DNA of 36,004 nucleotides. Origin: Frankia sp. AgB1.9. GTDB lineage: Bacteria > Actinomycetota > Actinomycetes > Frankiales > Frankiaceae. Under the pieces are notes generated by a model. That model saw nothing but the letters and a program-made list of their open reading frames with translations, made no database searches and was not told where the DNA came from. The position numbers were made by a program, and so were the translations under genes. Each line of letters starts with the position of its first letter. Position 1 is the stretch's first letter. Of this stretch, positions 1 to 8,770 are shown in pieces. The stretch covers positions 1-36,004 of the forward strand of contig NZ_JADWYX010000096.1 in assembly GCF_016786355.1 (NCBI RefSeq). Direction: 5' to 3'.

Positions 1-123
<123 letters not shown>

Positions 124-339
124 GTCCGACCGTGGGCCCGGTTCCGATCGTGGGGCTGGGTCCGATCGTGGGCCCGGGTCCGATCGTGGGGCCGGGTCCG
201 ATCGTGGGGCCGGGTCCGACCGCGGGCCGAGGCTGGATCACGCTCCGTGGTCCGACCACGCGCCCAGCCTCGATCAGGGGCCCAGGTCCGACGTCGCGCC
301 CAGGCTCGATCACGGGCCTAGGTCCGATCACGGGCCGAG
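124..339. repeat. 18-bp minisatellite, 12 tandem units
   Basis: Twelve consecutive 18-base units fill 124-339 without gaps. The consensus is GTCCGATCGTGGGGCCGG. Units 2 to 5 are nearly identical, while units 6 to 12 diverge but keep length and phase. Because 18 is a multiple of three, every frame encodes a six-residue repeat. The frame that continues into the membrane-protein ORF at 344 reads Ser-Asp-Arg-Gly-Pro-Gly and has no stop back to the window edge. Confidence 0.9.
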
Positions 340-343
340 CGAG

Positions 344-571
344 GTGCTGGAGCTTGAGGAGGAACGGGCTGGTTTCGGCTTTCGCATCCTGCCCGCAGGG
401 TGGATGCGCGGTCTCCTGTTCACCGCCACGGCGGTGCTCACGGTCCTGCTCGCCCTGTCGGACCTCACCAGCGCCTGGGTCCTGCTGGCGCTTCCGGCCA
501 GCGTCGCCCTGGCCGTCACCTACCTGGAGACCCTCGACCGCATCACCCGCCCCAGCCCTCCGCTCGAGTAG
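344..571 (+). CDS. Small membrane protein, unknown function
   Basis: A 75-residue reading frame from GTG 344, or 55 residues from ATG 404. Third codon positions are almost all G or C, as in the real genes of this window. Residues ~22-60 are strongly hydrophobic and look like two short membrane segments joined by a Ser-Asp-Leu-Thr turn. A charged N-terminal stretch rich in Glu precedes them, and the tail is Pro-rich. GTG 344 has no convincing ribosome-binding site. The frame stays open upstream through the 18-bp repeats to the window edge, so the gene may start outside the window and carry a Gly/Pro/Asp hexapeptide N-terminus. I do not recognise the family. Confidence 0.5.
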   Translation: MLELEEERAGFGFRILPAGWMRGLLFTATAVLTVLLALSDLTSAWVLLALPASVALAVTYLETLDRITRPSPPLE

Positions 572-680
572 CGCCCAAACCGGGACGCCTTGCGGCCGCT
601 TGGCAGCGAGGCCCGCGACACGACGGCGGAGATCGGCTGGCGCCGCCTCCGACGAGGCTCGCCCGGTTCCGGAGTCGCCA

Positions 681-755
681 TGATCGTTGTTTTGGCCCTC
701 CGGTGGTCGTAACCGGAGCTGCTTCGTAGCCACCAGAGGGCCGAAACGGCGATCA
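681..755. repeat. 75-bp imperfect palindromic element, copy 1
   Basis: The element starts TGATC and ends GATCA. Arms of about 29 bases (681-709 and 727-755) are inverted complements with few mismatches, around a short spacer. A second 75-bp copy lies at 21967-22041, with the same ends and the shared internal GGTGGTCGTAACC. The hairpin sits between the small membrane-protein gene and the 3' end of lepA. It looks like an interspersed REP- or MITE-like element. Confidence 0.8.
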
Positions 756-777
756 AGCCCGACGGGCGGCCCGATGG

Positions 778-879
778 GCAGTCTCGGCCGGCGGGCAGCT
801 TCGGCCGACGGGCAGGCTCAGTCGGCGGGCAGTCTCGGCCGCCGGGCAGCTTCGGCCGCCGGGCAGGCTCAGCCGCCGG
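778..879. repeat. 17-bp tandem repeat with 51-bp higher-order period
   Basis: Six 17-base units begin with GCAG and end with CGG. Units 1-3 have cores TCTCGG, CTTCGG and GCTCAG, and units 4-6 repeat the same three cores in the same order. The array is therefore a duplicated 51-bp block, followed by the start of a seventh unit. It ends about 20 bases beyond the lepA stop codon, in lepA's 3' flank. No coding role is apparent. Confidence 0.85.
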
Positions 880-899
880 GCAGACCTAGTGGAGATCGG

Positions 900-2744
<1,845 letters not shown>

Positions 2745-3126
2745 GCGGGCAGGTCTCGTTTCTCGAGGGTCACATTCGTGGGAACGGGGTCCGCGGACGC
2801 GAACCTGCCCTCCATCGTGCCAGCATTCCCGGCGAGCCAGCTCCGCGCGCCGCGCGAGACCTCGCTCGCGGCGGGTCGGCTAGGATCGCCGGGCCCAGCA
2901 GCGCCGGCCACGGTCCGCCGTTCGCTATAGGTAATGTAGGGTTAGCTCTTGCCGCATCGGGTCCCCGCGTGACGACCCGCGGTTGGCGGTCCGCGAACGA
3001 CGAGCCTGTGTATGACAGGTGCGGGGTGACGAACCCGGCAAGCTCGGCGCCCGTGGGCCAGGCACCCCAGGGTGCGGCACCCAGACTGACGATCTAGTCC
3101 CCAACTCGACGATGAGGTTCTCCCGC
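2745..3126. promoter_or_regulatory. Divergent lepA/rpsT intergenic region
   Basis: This 382-bp spacer holds no convincing gene. Its only AT-rich patch, about 2926-2945, has overlapping TAnnnT hexamers on both strands (TAATGT at 2932-2937, TAGGGT at 2937-2942; TACATT on the minus strand). These could serve as -10 boxes for the divergent genes. No good -35 boxes are visible, so the promoter call is an inference from position and composition. Confidence 0.35.
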
Positions 3127-3393
3127 GTGGCCAACATCAAGTCGCAGATCAAGCGCAACCTGACCAACGAGCGCGCTCGACTGCGCAACAAGGCTGTGAA
3201 GTCCGAGCTGAAGACCCTCGTGCGCCGCTTCCGCGAGGCCGCCAACGCTGGTGACGTCGAGGCCGCCGCCACGTCGCTGCAGGCCGCGTCGAGGAAGCTC
3301 GACAAGGCCGTCAGCAAGGGCGTCATCCACGCCAACCAGGCCGCCAACAAGAAGTCGGCCATGGCGAAGCAGCACGCTGACCTGACTGCGTAG
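3127..3393 (+). CDS. rpsT: 30S ribosomal protein S20
   Basis: An 88-residue, very basic, helical protein that binds 16S rRNA early in 30S assembly. It has the typical S20 beginning (ANIKSQIKRN) and the AxNK-rich end. The start is GTG 3127, preceded by TGAGG at 3113-3117 with about nine bases of spacing. An in-frame ATG at 3112 would add five residues that do not fit the family. It is monocistronic, divergent from lepA, with a strong hairpin terminator about 115 bases downstream. lepA next to rpsT is the common actinobacterial order. I did not find holA, which often lies nearby. Confidence 0.97.
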   Translation: MANIKSQIKRNLTNERARLRNKAVKSELKTLVRRFREAANAGDVEAAATSLQAASRKLDKAVSKGVIHANQAANKKSAMAKQHADLTA

Positions 3394-3506
3394 CAGGCGG
3401 CTGCCGCGTTCGCCGCCCCCTTGGGTGGTCACGCGGTAGCCCCCTCGCGGGGGTGGCCACGCAGGTGGCGTCCCCGATGACGGGTCGGCCCGTAGCCAGA
3501 AAGCGC

Positions 3507-3541
3507 GAAAGCCGGAACGTTCCAAGACGTTCCGGCTTTTC
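3507..3541. terminator. Bidirectional hairpin terminator of rpsT
   Basis: GAAAGCCGGAACGT (3507-3520) pairs with ACGTTCCGGCTTTTC (3527-3541) around a six-base loop. The A-rich left foot and T-rich right foot give an intrinsic terminator in either direction. It suits rpsT on the plus strand and the small ORF ending at 3573 on the minus strand. Confidence 0.8.
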
Positions 3542-3572
3542 GTATGCCTTCGGTGGGTGGGGTGTCCCGCCC

Positions 3573-3788
3573 TCAGCCCTGGGTGCTGGTCGCGGGACCC
3601 GGGAGCTGCGGGTGGTTGACGGGAATGGGCTGGGTGGCCGGCTCCTCACGCTCGTTCCACGGGTAGCGGACGGTGCCGGACCGGTACTCGGTCGTCCGCG
3701 GCGGGAGCAGCGCGAGCCCCTCCTTGAGGAGGGCCGCCTGAATCAGGAAATCGTCCGCTGTAAGCAGATCCGCGACGTCGTCGTCCAT
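3573..3788 (-). CDS. Hypothetical 71-residue acidic protein
   Basis: A small ORF with GC-rich third codon positions. From ATG 3788 it begins Met-Asp-Asp-Asp-Val-Ala-Asp-Leu-Leu and ends in a Pro-rich tail. An upstream in-frame ATG would add 15 residues (end 3833), but the acidic start at 3788 is preferred. No membrane segment or known motif is seen. It lies between rpsT and hemW, convergent with rpsT across the terminator and divergent from hemW. It could be a lineage-specific protein; I do not recognise it. Confidence 0.55.
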   Translation of the reverse strand: MDDDVADLLTADDFLIQAALLKEGLALLPPRTTEYRSGTVRYPWNEREEPATQPIPVNHPQLPGPATSTQG

Positions 3789-4033
3789 ATGTCCGATCTT
3801 TTCGTACTGACGGCGACATGGCCACCACGACACGCCAACCCGTCGCCAGCCGCGAATCCAACCGCTCCGGGTCGGCCGCCCAACGGGCCGCCGGTGTCAC
3901 CGGCGCCCGGCAAGCGGGTGGGGTCCCGTCGGGCCGCTGGTCCGTGGTCCGGGCGTCGTCCCCGTTCGCGGTGGCGAGATCCGCCGAACTGTGCGTCGTC
4001 GTGTCGGTACGCGACGGGCGCACACTGGAGTAC

Positions 4034-5260
4034 ATGTCCCCCAAGCCACCCGAGGGCGAGGCCCCGCCTTCCGACGGCGGGCTGCCCGCCGCGGCCCTCG
4101 TCGAGCTTCCTCAGCGCGCGTTCGGCATCTACATTCACGTGCCCTACTGCGCGACCCGGTGCGGGTACTGCGACTTCAACACCTACACGGCCGCCGAGCT
4201 CGGGGGCGGCGCGAGCGCGGCGAGCTTCGCCACGACGGCCATCGCCGAGCTGGGGCTCGCCGCGCGGGTCCTCGGCGACGGGACCCCGCCGGTGGACACG
4301 GTGTTCTTCGGCGGGGGGACGCCGACGCTGCTCCCGCCCGCGGACCTCGGCGCCCTGCTCGCCGCCGTGGACGACACCTTCGGCCTGCGCCCCGGTGCCG
4401 AGGTGACCACCGAGGCCAACCCGGAGTCCGTCGACGCGGTCGCGCTCGAACAGCTCCGGGCCGCCGGGTTCACCCGGATCTCGTTCGGGATGCAGAGCGC
4501 CCGCCCGCACGTGCTGGCCACACTCGACCGGCGGCACACCCCCGGCCGGCTGCCCGACGTGGTCTGCTGGGCCCGCAAGGCCGGGTTCGAGCAGGTCAGC
4601 GTCGACCTGATCTACGGCGCGCCGGGGGAGTCGGACCGGGACTGGGCGGCGAGCCTGGCCGCCGCGATCGAGCTCGCCCCCGACCATGTCAGCGCCTACG
4701 CGCTCACCATCGAGGACGGCACCCGGCTGTTTCGCCGGGTGCGCCGGGGCGAGTTGCTGGAGCCCGACGACGACCTGCTCGCCGACCGCTACGTCCAGGC
4801 CGACGAGATGCTCACCGCCGCGGGGCTGGCCAACTACGAGGTCAGCAACTGGGCCAGCGGCCCCGACGCCTGGTGCCGGCACAATCTGGGCTACTGGCGG
4901 GGCGACACCTGGTGGGGGGTCGGTCCGGGCGCGCACAGCCACCTGGGCGGGGTCCGCTGGTGGAACGTGCGCCATCCGACCGAGTACACCGAGCGGCTGC
5001 GCTCCGGGCGCAGCCCGGCGCAGGCCCGCGAGATCGTCGACACCGAGGCCCGCTATGTGGAGCGGGTGATGCTCGCAGTCCGGATGTCCGACGGCCTGCC
5101 GGTGGCCGAGCTCACCGAGGCAGGCCGGTCCTCCCTCGCAGAGCTGACGGCCACCGGTCTGCTGGACCGCGCGGCCCTGGCCGGCGGTCGGATCAAACTG
5201 ACCCGCGACGGCCGTCTCCTCACCGATACTGTGGTCCGCGCCCTCCTGCCCGACCTCTGA
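4034..5260 (+). CDS. hemW: HemW-like radical SAM heme chaperone
   Basis: A 408-residue radical SAM protein of the HemN/HemW family. The cluster motif CATRCGYC (CxxxCxxC) follows YIHVPY near residue 37, and FFGGGTPTLL is the SAM-binding glycine motif. The HNLGYW...GVGPGAHSH stretch and a C-terminal HemN-type domain follow. One Cys fewer than in true HemN (CxxxCxxC without a further C) and the position before hrcA favour HemW, which binds heme and delivers it to proteins, over coproporphyrinogen oxidase. ATG 4034 has GGAG just upstream. A longer frame from ATG 3818 exists but adds unconserved sequence. Confidence 0.92.
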   Translation: MSPKPPEGEAPPSDGGLPAAALVELPQRAFGIYIHVPYCATRCGYCDFNTYTAAELGGGASAASFATTAIAELGLAARVLGDGTPPVDTVFFGGGTPTLLPPADLGALLAAVDDTFGLRPGAEVTTEANPESVDAVALEQLRAAGFTRISFGMQSARPHVLATLDRRHTPGRLPDVVCWARKAGFEQVSVDLIYGAPGESDRDWAASLAAAIELAPDHVSAYALTIEDGTRLFRRVRRGELLEPDDDLLADRYVQADEMLTAAGLANYEVSNWASGPDAWCRHNLGYWRGDTWWGVGPGAHSHLGGVRWWNVRHPTEYTERLRSGRSPAQAREIVDTEARYVERVMLAVRMSDGLPVAELTEAGRSSLAELTATGLLDRAALAGGRIKLTRDGRLLTDTVVRALLPDL

Positions 5261-5308
5261 CCGGGATCGGGTGATGACGAGGCAGATCGATGGGGGAGGG
5301 CGCTAGAC

Positions 5309-5335
5309 TTGGCACTCACGGCTGCGGAGTGCCAG
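5309..5335. promoter_or_regulatory. CIRCE operator upstream of hrcA
   Basis: TTGGCACTC, nine bases, GAGTGCCAG: a near-perfect inverted repeat matching the CIRCE consensus TTAGCACTC-N9-GAGTGCTAA with the conserved GCACTC/GAGTGC cores. HrcA binds CIRCE, so the hrcA-dnaJ operon is expected to be autoregulated and heat-inducible. TAGACT at 5304-5309 abuts the operator and could be the -10 box. The rest of 5261-5569 holds no gene I can support, leaving a leader of about 235 bases before hrcA. Confidence 0.88.
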
Positions 5336-5569
5336 GCTGGACCGATCTCGCCATCCCCGAAGCGCGTCACGCCCGGTACGGACACCGTGACGTGGCGGCG
5401 GGCTGGCGGCCATCGTCCGGCGGTGGAGGAGGCGCGTTGAGGATCCTGCGCTCTGGGCCGTCACGGCCGGAGGGATTCCGCCGGCGGCCGTGGCCAGGTG
5501 TGCCAGGCTGGTCCGCTGGGCGCCGGCCCCGACAGGCACGGCCGCGTGGTCGCCGAGGGGGTGCGTGAC

Positions 5570-6589
5570 GTGTTGGAGGAACGCCGCCTGGAAGTGCTGC
5601 GGGCGATCGTCGAGGACTTCGTGACCAGCAACGAGCCGGTCGGCTCGAAGGCGCTGGCCGAGCGGCACGCGCTCGGGGTCTCACCAGCCACGGTCCGTAA
5701 CGACATGGCCGCGCTGGAAGAGGACGGCTTCATCACCCAGCCGCACACCAGCGCCGGTCGCATTCCGACGGACAAGGGCTACCGGCTGTTCGTCGACCGG
5801 CTGTCCGGGGTCAAGCCGCTGTCCCGGGCGGAGCGGCGGGCCATCCAGAACTTCCTCGAAGGCGCGCTCGACCTCGACGACGTGGTGCGCCGCTCGGTCC
5901 GGCTGCTCGCCCAGCTGACCCGGCAGGTCGCCGTCGTCCAGTACCCGTCGCTGACCTCCAGCCGGGTCCGGCACATCGAGGTCGTCCAGATCAGCGCCGG
6001 CCGGCTGCTCATCGTGATGATCACCGACGCCGCGCGGGTCGAGCAGCGGATCGTCGACGTCGGTGAGCCGGTCGACGAGGACACCGTGGCCGAGCTTCGG
6101 ATGATCCTCAACCGCGCGCTCGGTGGCCGCCGACTCTCGGACGCGGCCGCCGCGGCGGCCTCGCTTCCCGAGGAGGCCGGCCCCGGGCTGCGCACCCAGC
6201 TCACGGCGCTCGCGACGGTCCTGATCGAGACGCTGGTCGAGCGGCAGGAAGAGCGGATCATGCTCGCCGGCACCGCGAACCTGACCCGCTCGGCGCTGGA
6301 CTTCTCCGACTCGCTGCGGCTGGTCCTCGAGGCGCTGGAGGAGCAGGTGGTGCTCCTCAAGCTCATCGGATGGGCGCGGGAGCCAGGTACCGTGACCGTG
6401 CGCATTGGTCGCGAGACGGACGTCGACGCGCTGCGGTCCACCGCGGTCGTCGCGACCGGCTACGGCCGAGGCGCGGCCGCACTGGGCGGCATGGGGGTGG
6501 TCGGCCCCAAGCGGATGGACTATCCGGGAACGATGTCAGCCGTGTGGGCCGTCGCCAACTACGTGGGTGAAGTGCTGGGCGCCGAATGA
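5570..6589 (+). CDS. hrcA: Heat-inducible transcription repressor HrcA
   Basis: A 339-residue repressor of class I heat-shock genes that binds CIRCE with help from GroEL. The N-terminal winged helix (RRLEVLRAIVEDF, SNEPVGSKALAE, SPATVRNDMAALEEDG) is followed by the GAF-like and dimerisation domains, ending AVWAVANYVGEVLGAE. GTG 5570 is chosen because GAGGGGG at 5555-5561 is well spaced and the resulting start, VLEERRLEVL, is the usual HrcA beginning. Longer in-frame starts (to 5498) add non-family residues. Its own CIRCE lies upstream and dnaJ follows 64 bases downstream, the standard actinobacterial hrcA-dnaJ2 arrangement. Confidence 0.96.
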   Translation: MLEERRLEVLRAIVEDFVTSNEPVGSKALAERHALGVSPATVRNDMAALEEDGFITQPHTSAGRIPTDKGYRLFVDRLSGVKPLSRAERRAIQNFLEGALDLDDVVRRSVRLLAQLTRQVAVVQYPSLTSSRVRHIEVVQISAGRLLIVMITDAARVEQRIVDVGEPVDEDTVAELRMILNRALGGRRLSDAAAAAASLPEEAGPGLRTQLTALATVLIETLVERQEERIMLAGTANLTRSALDFSDSLRLVLEALEEQVVLLKLIGWAREPGTVTVRIGRETDVDALRSTAVVATGYGRGAAALGGMGVVGPKRMDYPGTMSAVWAVANYVGEVLGAE

Positions 6590-6617
6590 CGGCCGCCAGC
6601 CACGACCAGGTCAGCTG

Positions 6618-6671
6618 AGGGCAGTGGGCTTCCGAATGGCAGTGGACTTCTAAATGGCAGTGGACTACTAC
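6618..6671 (+). repeat. Triplicated 18-bp start-site repeat with five-codon minicistron
   Basis: Three consecutive 18-base units (6618-6635, 6636-6653, 6654-6671). The third is the dnaJ start itself. The second encodes Met-Ala-Val-Asp-Phe-stop, whose TAA (6651-6653) directly abuts the dnaJ ATG, and whose codons duplicate MAVDY of dnaJ. The first matches the second at 14 of 18 positions but lacks an ATG. TGAGGG at 6616-6621 is the only Shine-Dalgarno-like sequence nearby. Confidence 0.85.
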
Positions 6672-7787
6672 GCCGTGCTCGGCGTCGGCCGCGAGGCGAC
6701 CGGAGACGAGATCAAGCGGGCCTACCGCAAGCTCGCCCGGGAGCTGCACCCCGACATCAACCCTGACCCGGAGGCGCAGCAGCGGTTCAAGACCGTGACG
6801 GCGGCCTACGAGGTGCTCTCCGACCCGGAGAAGCGCCAGATCGTCGACCTCGGCGGCGACCCGCTCGCGCCGGGCGGCGGCGGGGGTGGCTCGCCGTTCG
6901 GCGGCGGCTTCGGCGGCCTCGGCGACATCATGGACGCCTTTTTCGGCGGTGGAGCGAGCCGCGGGCCACGTTCCCGGGTCCGGCGGGGCAACGACGCGCT
7001 GCTGCGCATCGAGCTGGACCTCGCCGAGACGGCCTTCGGCGCCAACCGGGACATCACGGTCGACACGGCCGTCGTCTGCGATCTGTGCACCGGCTCGGGC
7101 GCGTCTCCCGGAACGTCCCCGAGCACCTGCCCGACCTGCAGCGGGCGGGGTGAGATCCAGCAGGTCACCCGGTCGTTCCTCGGCCAGATGGTGACCTCAC
7201 GGCCGTGCACCCGCTGCCAGGGCACCGGAACCGTGATCGAGCACCCGTGCCGGGAGTGCGCGGGCGACGGCCGGGTCCGCAAGCGGCGCACCCTGACCGT
7301 CAAGATCCCGGCCGGCATCGAGGACGGGATGCGCATCCGGCTGTCCGGCGAGGGTGAGGTCGGGCCCGGCGGCGGTCCCGCCGGTGACCTGTACGTCGAG
7401 GTCTCCGAGAAGGCGCACCCGATCTTCAGCCGCGAGGGCGACGACCTGCACTGCGACCTGCGGCTGCCGATGACCGCCGCGTCGCTGGGCACCACGGCCA
7501 CGCTCGACACGCTCGACGGCACCGAGACGATCACGGTCAAGCCGGGCACCCAGCCGGCCGAGGTGATCCGGCTCGCCGGCCGGGGCGTGCCGCACCTGCG
7601 CGCCGTCGGCCGCGGCCACCTGCACATCCACGTCTCGGTGGAGACGCCGACGAAGCTCGACGCCGAGCAGGAGCGGCTGCTGCGTGAGCTGGCCCGGCTG
7701 CGTGACGAGGAGGCGCCGGCGGTCGTCACCGCCACCGCCGCGACCTCCGGCCTGTTCAGCCGCCGCCGCGGCGGCCGGAAGAAGTAG
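6654..7787 (+). CDS. dnaJ: Chaperone protein DnaJ (DnaJ2 type)
   Basis: A 377-residue type I Hsp40 that delivers unfolded proteins to DnaK and stimulates its ATPase. The J domain (1-~70) has the HPD motif in ELHPDINPD, then a Gly/Phe-rich segment (~72-105). The zinc domain has four CxxCxGxG repeats (CDLCTGSG, CPTCSGRG, CTRCQGTG, CRECAGDG), and two substrate-binding beta domains follow. Linkage to hrcA rather than dnaK-grpE marks it as the second actinobacterial DnaJ. The start codon lies in a triplicated 18-bp repeat and may be translated by coupling to a five-codon minicistron. The basic tail ends RRRGGRKK. Confidence 0.96.
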   Translation: MAVDYYAVLGVGREATGDEIKRAYRKLARELHPDINPDPEAQQRFKTVTAAYEVLSDPEKRQIVDLGGDPLAPGGGGGGSPFGGGFGGLGDIMDAFFGGGASRGPRSRVRRGNDALLRIELDLAETAFGANRDITVDTAVVCDLCTGSGASPGTSPSTCPTCSGRGEIQQVTRSFLGQMVTSRPCTRCQGTGTVIEHPCRECAGDGRVRKRRTLTVKIPAGIEDGMRIRLSGEGEVGPGGGPAGDLYVEVSEKAHPIFSREGDDLHCDLRLPMTAASLGTTATLDTLDGTETITVKPGTQPAEVIRLAGRGVPHLRAVGRGHLHIHVSVETPTKLDAEQERLLRELARLRDEEAPAVVTATAATSGLFSRRRGGRKK

Positions 7788-7800
7788 TGCGCCGCCGGTG

Positions 7801-8553
7801 GTGACGACCCCGGTCTTCCACCTGGCGCCGCTGCCCGCCGTCGACGTGTTCACGCTCGCCGGGCCCGAAGGGCGCCACGCGGCGACCGTGCGCCGGCTGC
7901 GGGTGGGCGAGCGTCTCGACGTCACCGACGGGGCCGGGCACGCGCTGCGCTGCGAGGTCGCCGCGGTGCGCCGCGACGAACTGGACTGCCGGGTGCTGGA
8001 TCGGGCCACCACCCCCGCGCCGGTGCCGCGTCTCGTCGTCGTGCAGGCGCTGGCGAAGGGCGACCGCGGCGAGCTCGCGGTCGAGATGCTGACCGAGGTG
8101 GGCGTCGACGAGATCGTGCCGTGGTCGGCGGCGCGCAGCGTGGTCCGCTGGGACGGCGAACGCGGCGCGCGTTCCCGCGGCCGCTGGGTGGCGAGCGCGG
8201 CCGAGGCGGCGAAGCAGGCCCGCCGGGCGCGCTGGCCGGTCGTCGGCGAGCTGGCCGGCACCGCGGCCGTGCGCGACCGGCTCGCGGCCGCCGGGCTGGG
8301 GCTGGTCCTGCACGAGAGCGCCGCCGAGCCGCTGGCCGGCCTGCCGGCGGGCCGGGCGAGCGACTGGCCGCCGGCAGGGGAGATCGTGCTGGTGGTCGGT
8401 CCCGAGGGCGGGATCTCGGACGAGGAGCTCGCCGGTTTTGGGAAGGCGGGCGCGGTCGCCGTGCGGCTGGGCCCGACCGTGCTGCGCACCTCGACGGCCG
8501 GCGTCGCGGCGGCTGCCGTGCTGCTCGCGGCCACCGGCCGGTGGGACGGCTAG
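7801..8553 (+). CDS. rsmE: 16S rRNA (uracil1498-N3)-methyltransferase RsmE
   Basis: A ~250-residue SPOUT methyltransferase that methylates U1498 of 16S rRNA using SAM. The N-terminal PUA-like region (HLAPLPAVDVFTLAGPEGRHAATVRRLRVGE) and the C-terminal knot LVVGPEGGISDEE with LRTSTAGVAAAAVLL are diagnostic. The start is one of two adjacent GTG codons (7798 or 7801), 10-13 bases after the dnaJ stop. No clear Shine-Dalgarno is present, so coupling to dnaJ is likely. Third gene of the hrcA-dnaJ-rsmE run. Confidence 0.93.
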   Translation: MTTPVFHLAPLPAVDVFTLAGPEGRHAATVRRLRVGERLDVTDGAGHALRCEVAAVRRDELDCRVLDRATTPAPVPRLVVVQALAKGDRGELAVEMLTEVGVDEIVPWSAARSVVRWDGERGARSRGRWVASAAEAAKQARRARWPVVGELAGTAAVRDRLAAAGLGLVLHESAAEPLAGLPAGRASDWPPAGEIVLVVGPEGGISDEELAGFGKAGAVAVRLGPTVLRTSTAGVAAAAVLLAATGRWDG

Positions 8554-8595
8554 ACTGAACCTGGTAGTTCGTGTGGCATACCGCGTACCGAATCT

Positions 8596-8685
8596 CGGAG
8601 TTCGAACTTCTGGAGTGCGAGCTTCTGGAGCCGGAGCTTCGGGAGTGCGAGTTCTCGGAGTTCGGGTTTTCGGAGTTCGAGCTCT
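8596..8685. repeat. 15-bp tandem repeat, six units
   Basis: Six 15-base units of consensus CGGAGTTCGAGCTTC fill 8596-8685, with a decayed seventh unit to about 8700. The plus-strand frame opening at ATG 8571 reads them as pentapeptides of type Ser-Glu-Phe-Glu-Leu (also LECEL, LEPEL, RECEF). That frame has no stop until 9035, inside phoH. The array occupies most of the rsmE-phoH spacer and so lies in the phoH leader or promoter. Confidence 0.88.
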
Positions 8686-8770
8686 CGGACATCGGGTGCG
8701 CGCGGACCGCCGCTGAAGATTTCGCCCTTTTATCGACGAGAGGTGTCCCGGCCCACCCACGGCCGTCCTC

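Noticed and set aside
124..339. Possible CRISPR or origin iterons in the 18-bp array
   Set aside because: Units are directly abutting without spacers, and no replication gene or DnaA-box cluster accompanies them.
3573..3788. Possible holA (DNA polymerase III delta subunit) near rpsT
   Set aside because: holA is often found beside rpsT, but this ORF is only 71 residues with no delta-subunit motifs; no other candidate is present.
4034..5260. Assignment as oxygen-independent coproporphyrinogen III oxidase (HemN)
   Set aside because: The cluster motif is CxxxCxxC without the fourth Cys, and its setting before hrcA fits HemW, so the heme-chaperone call is preferred.
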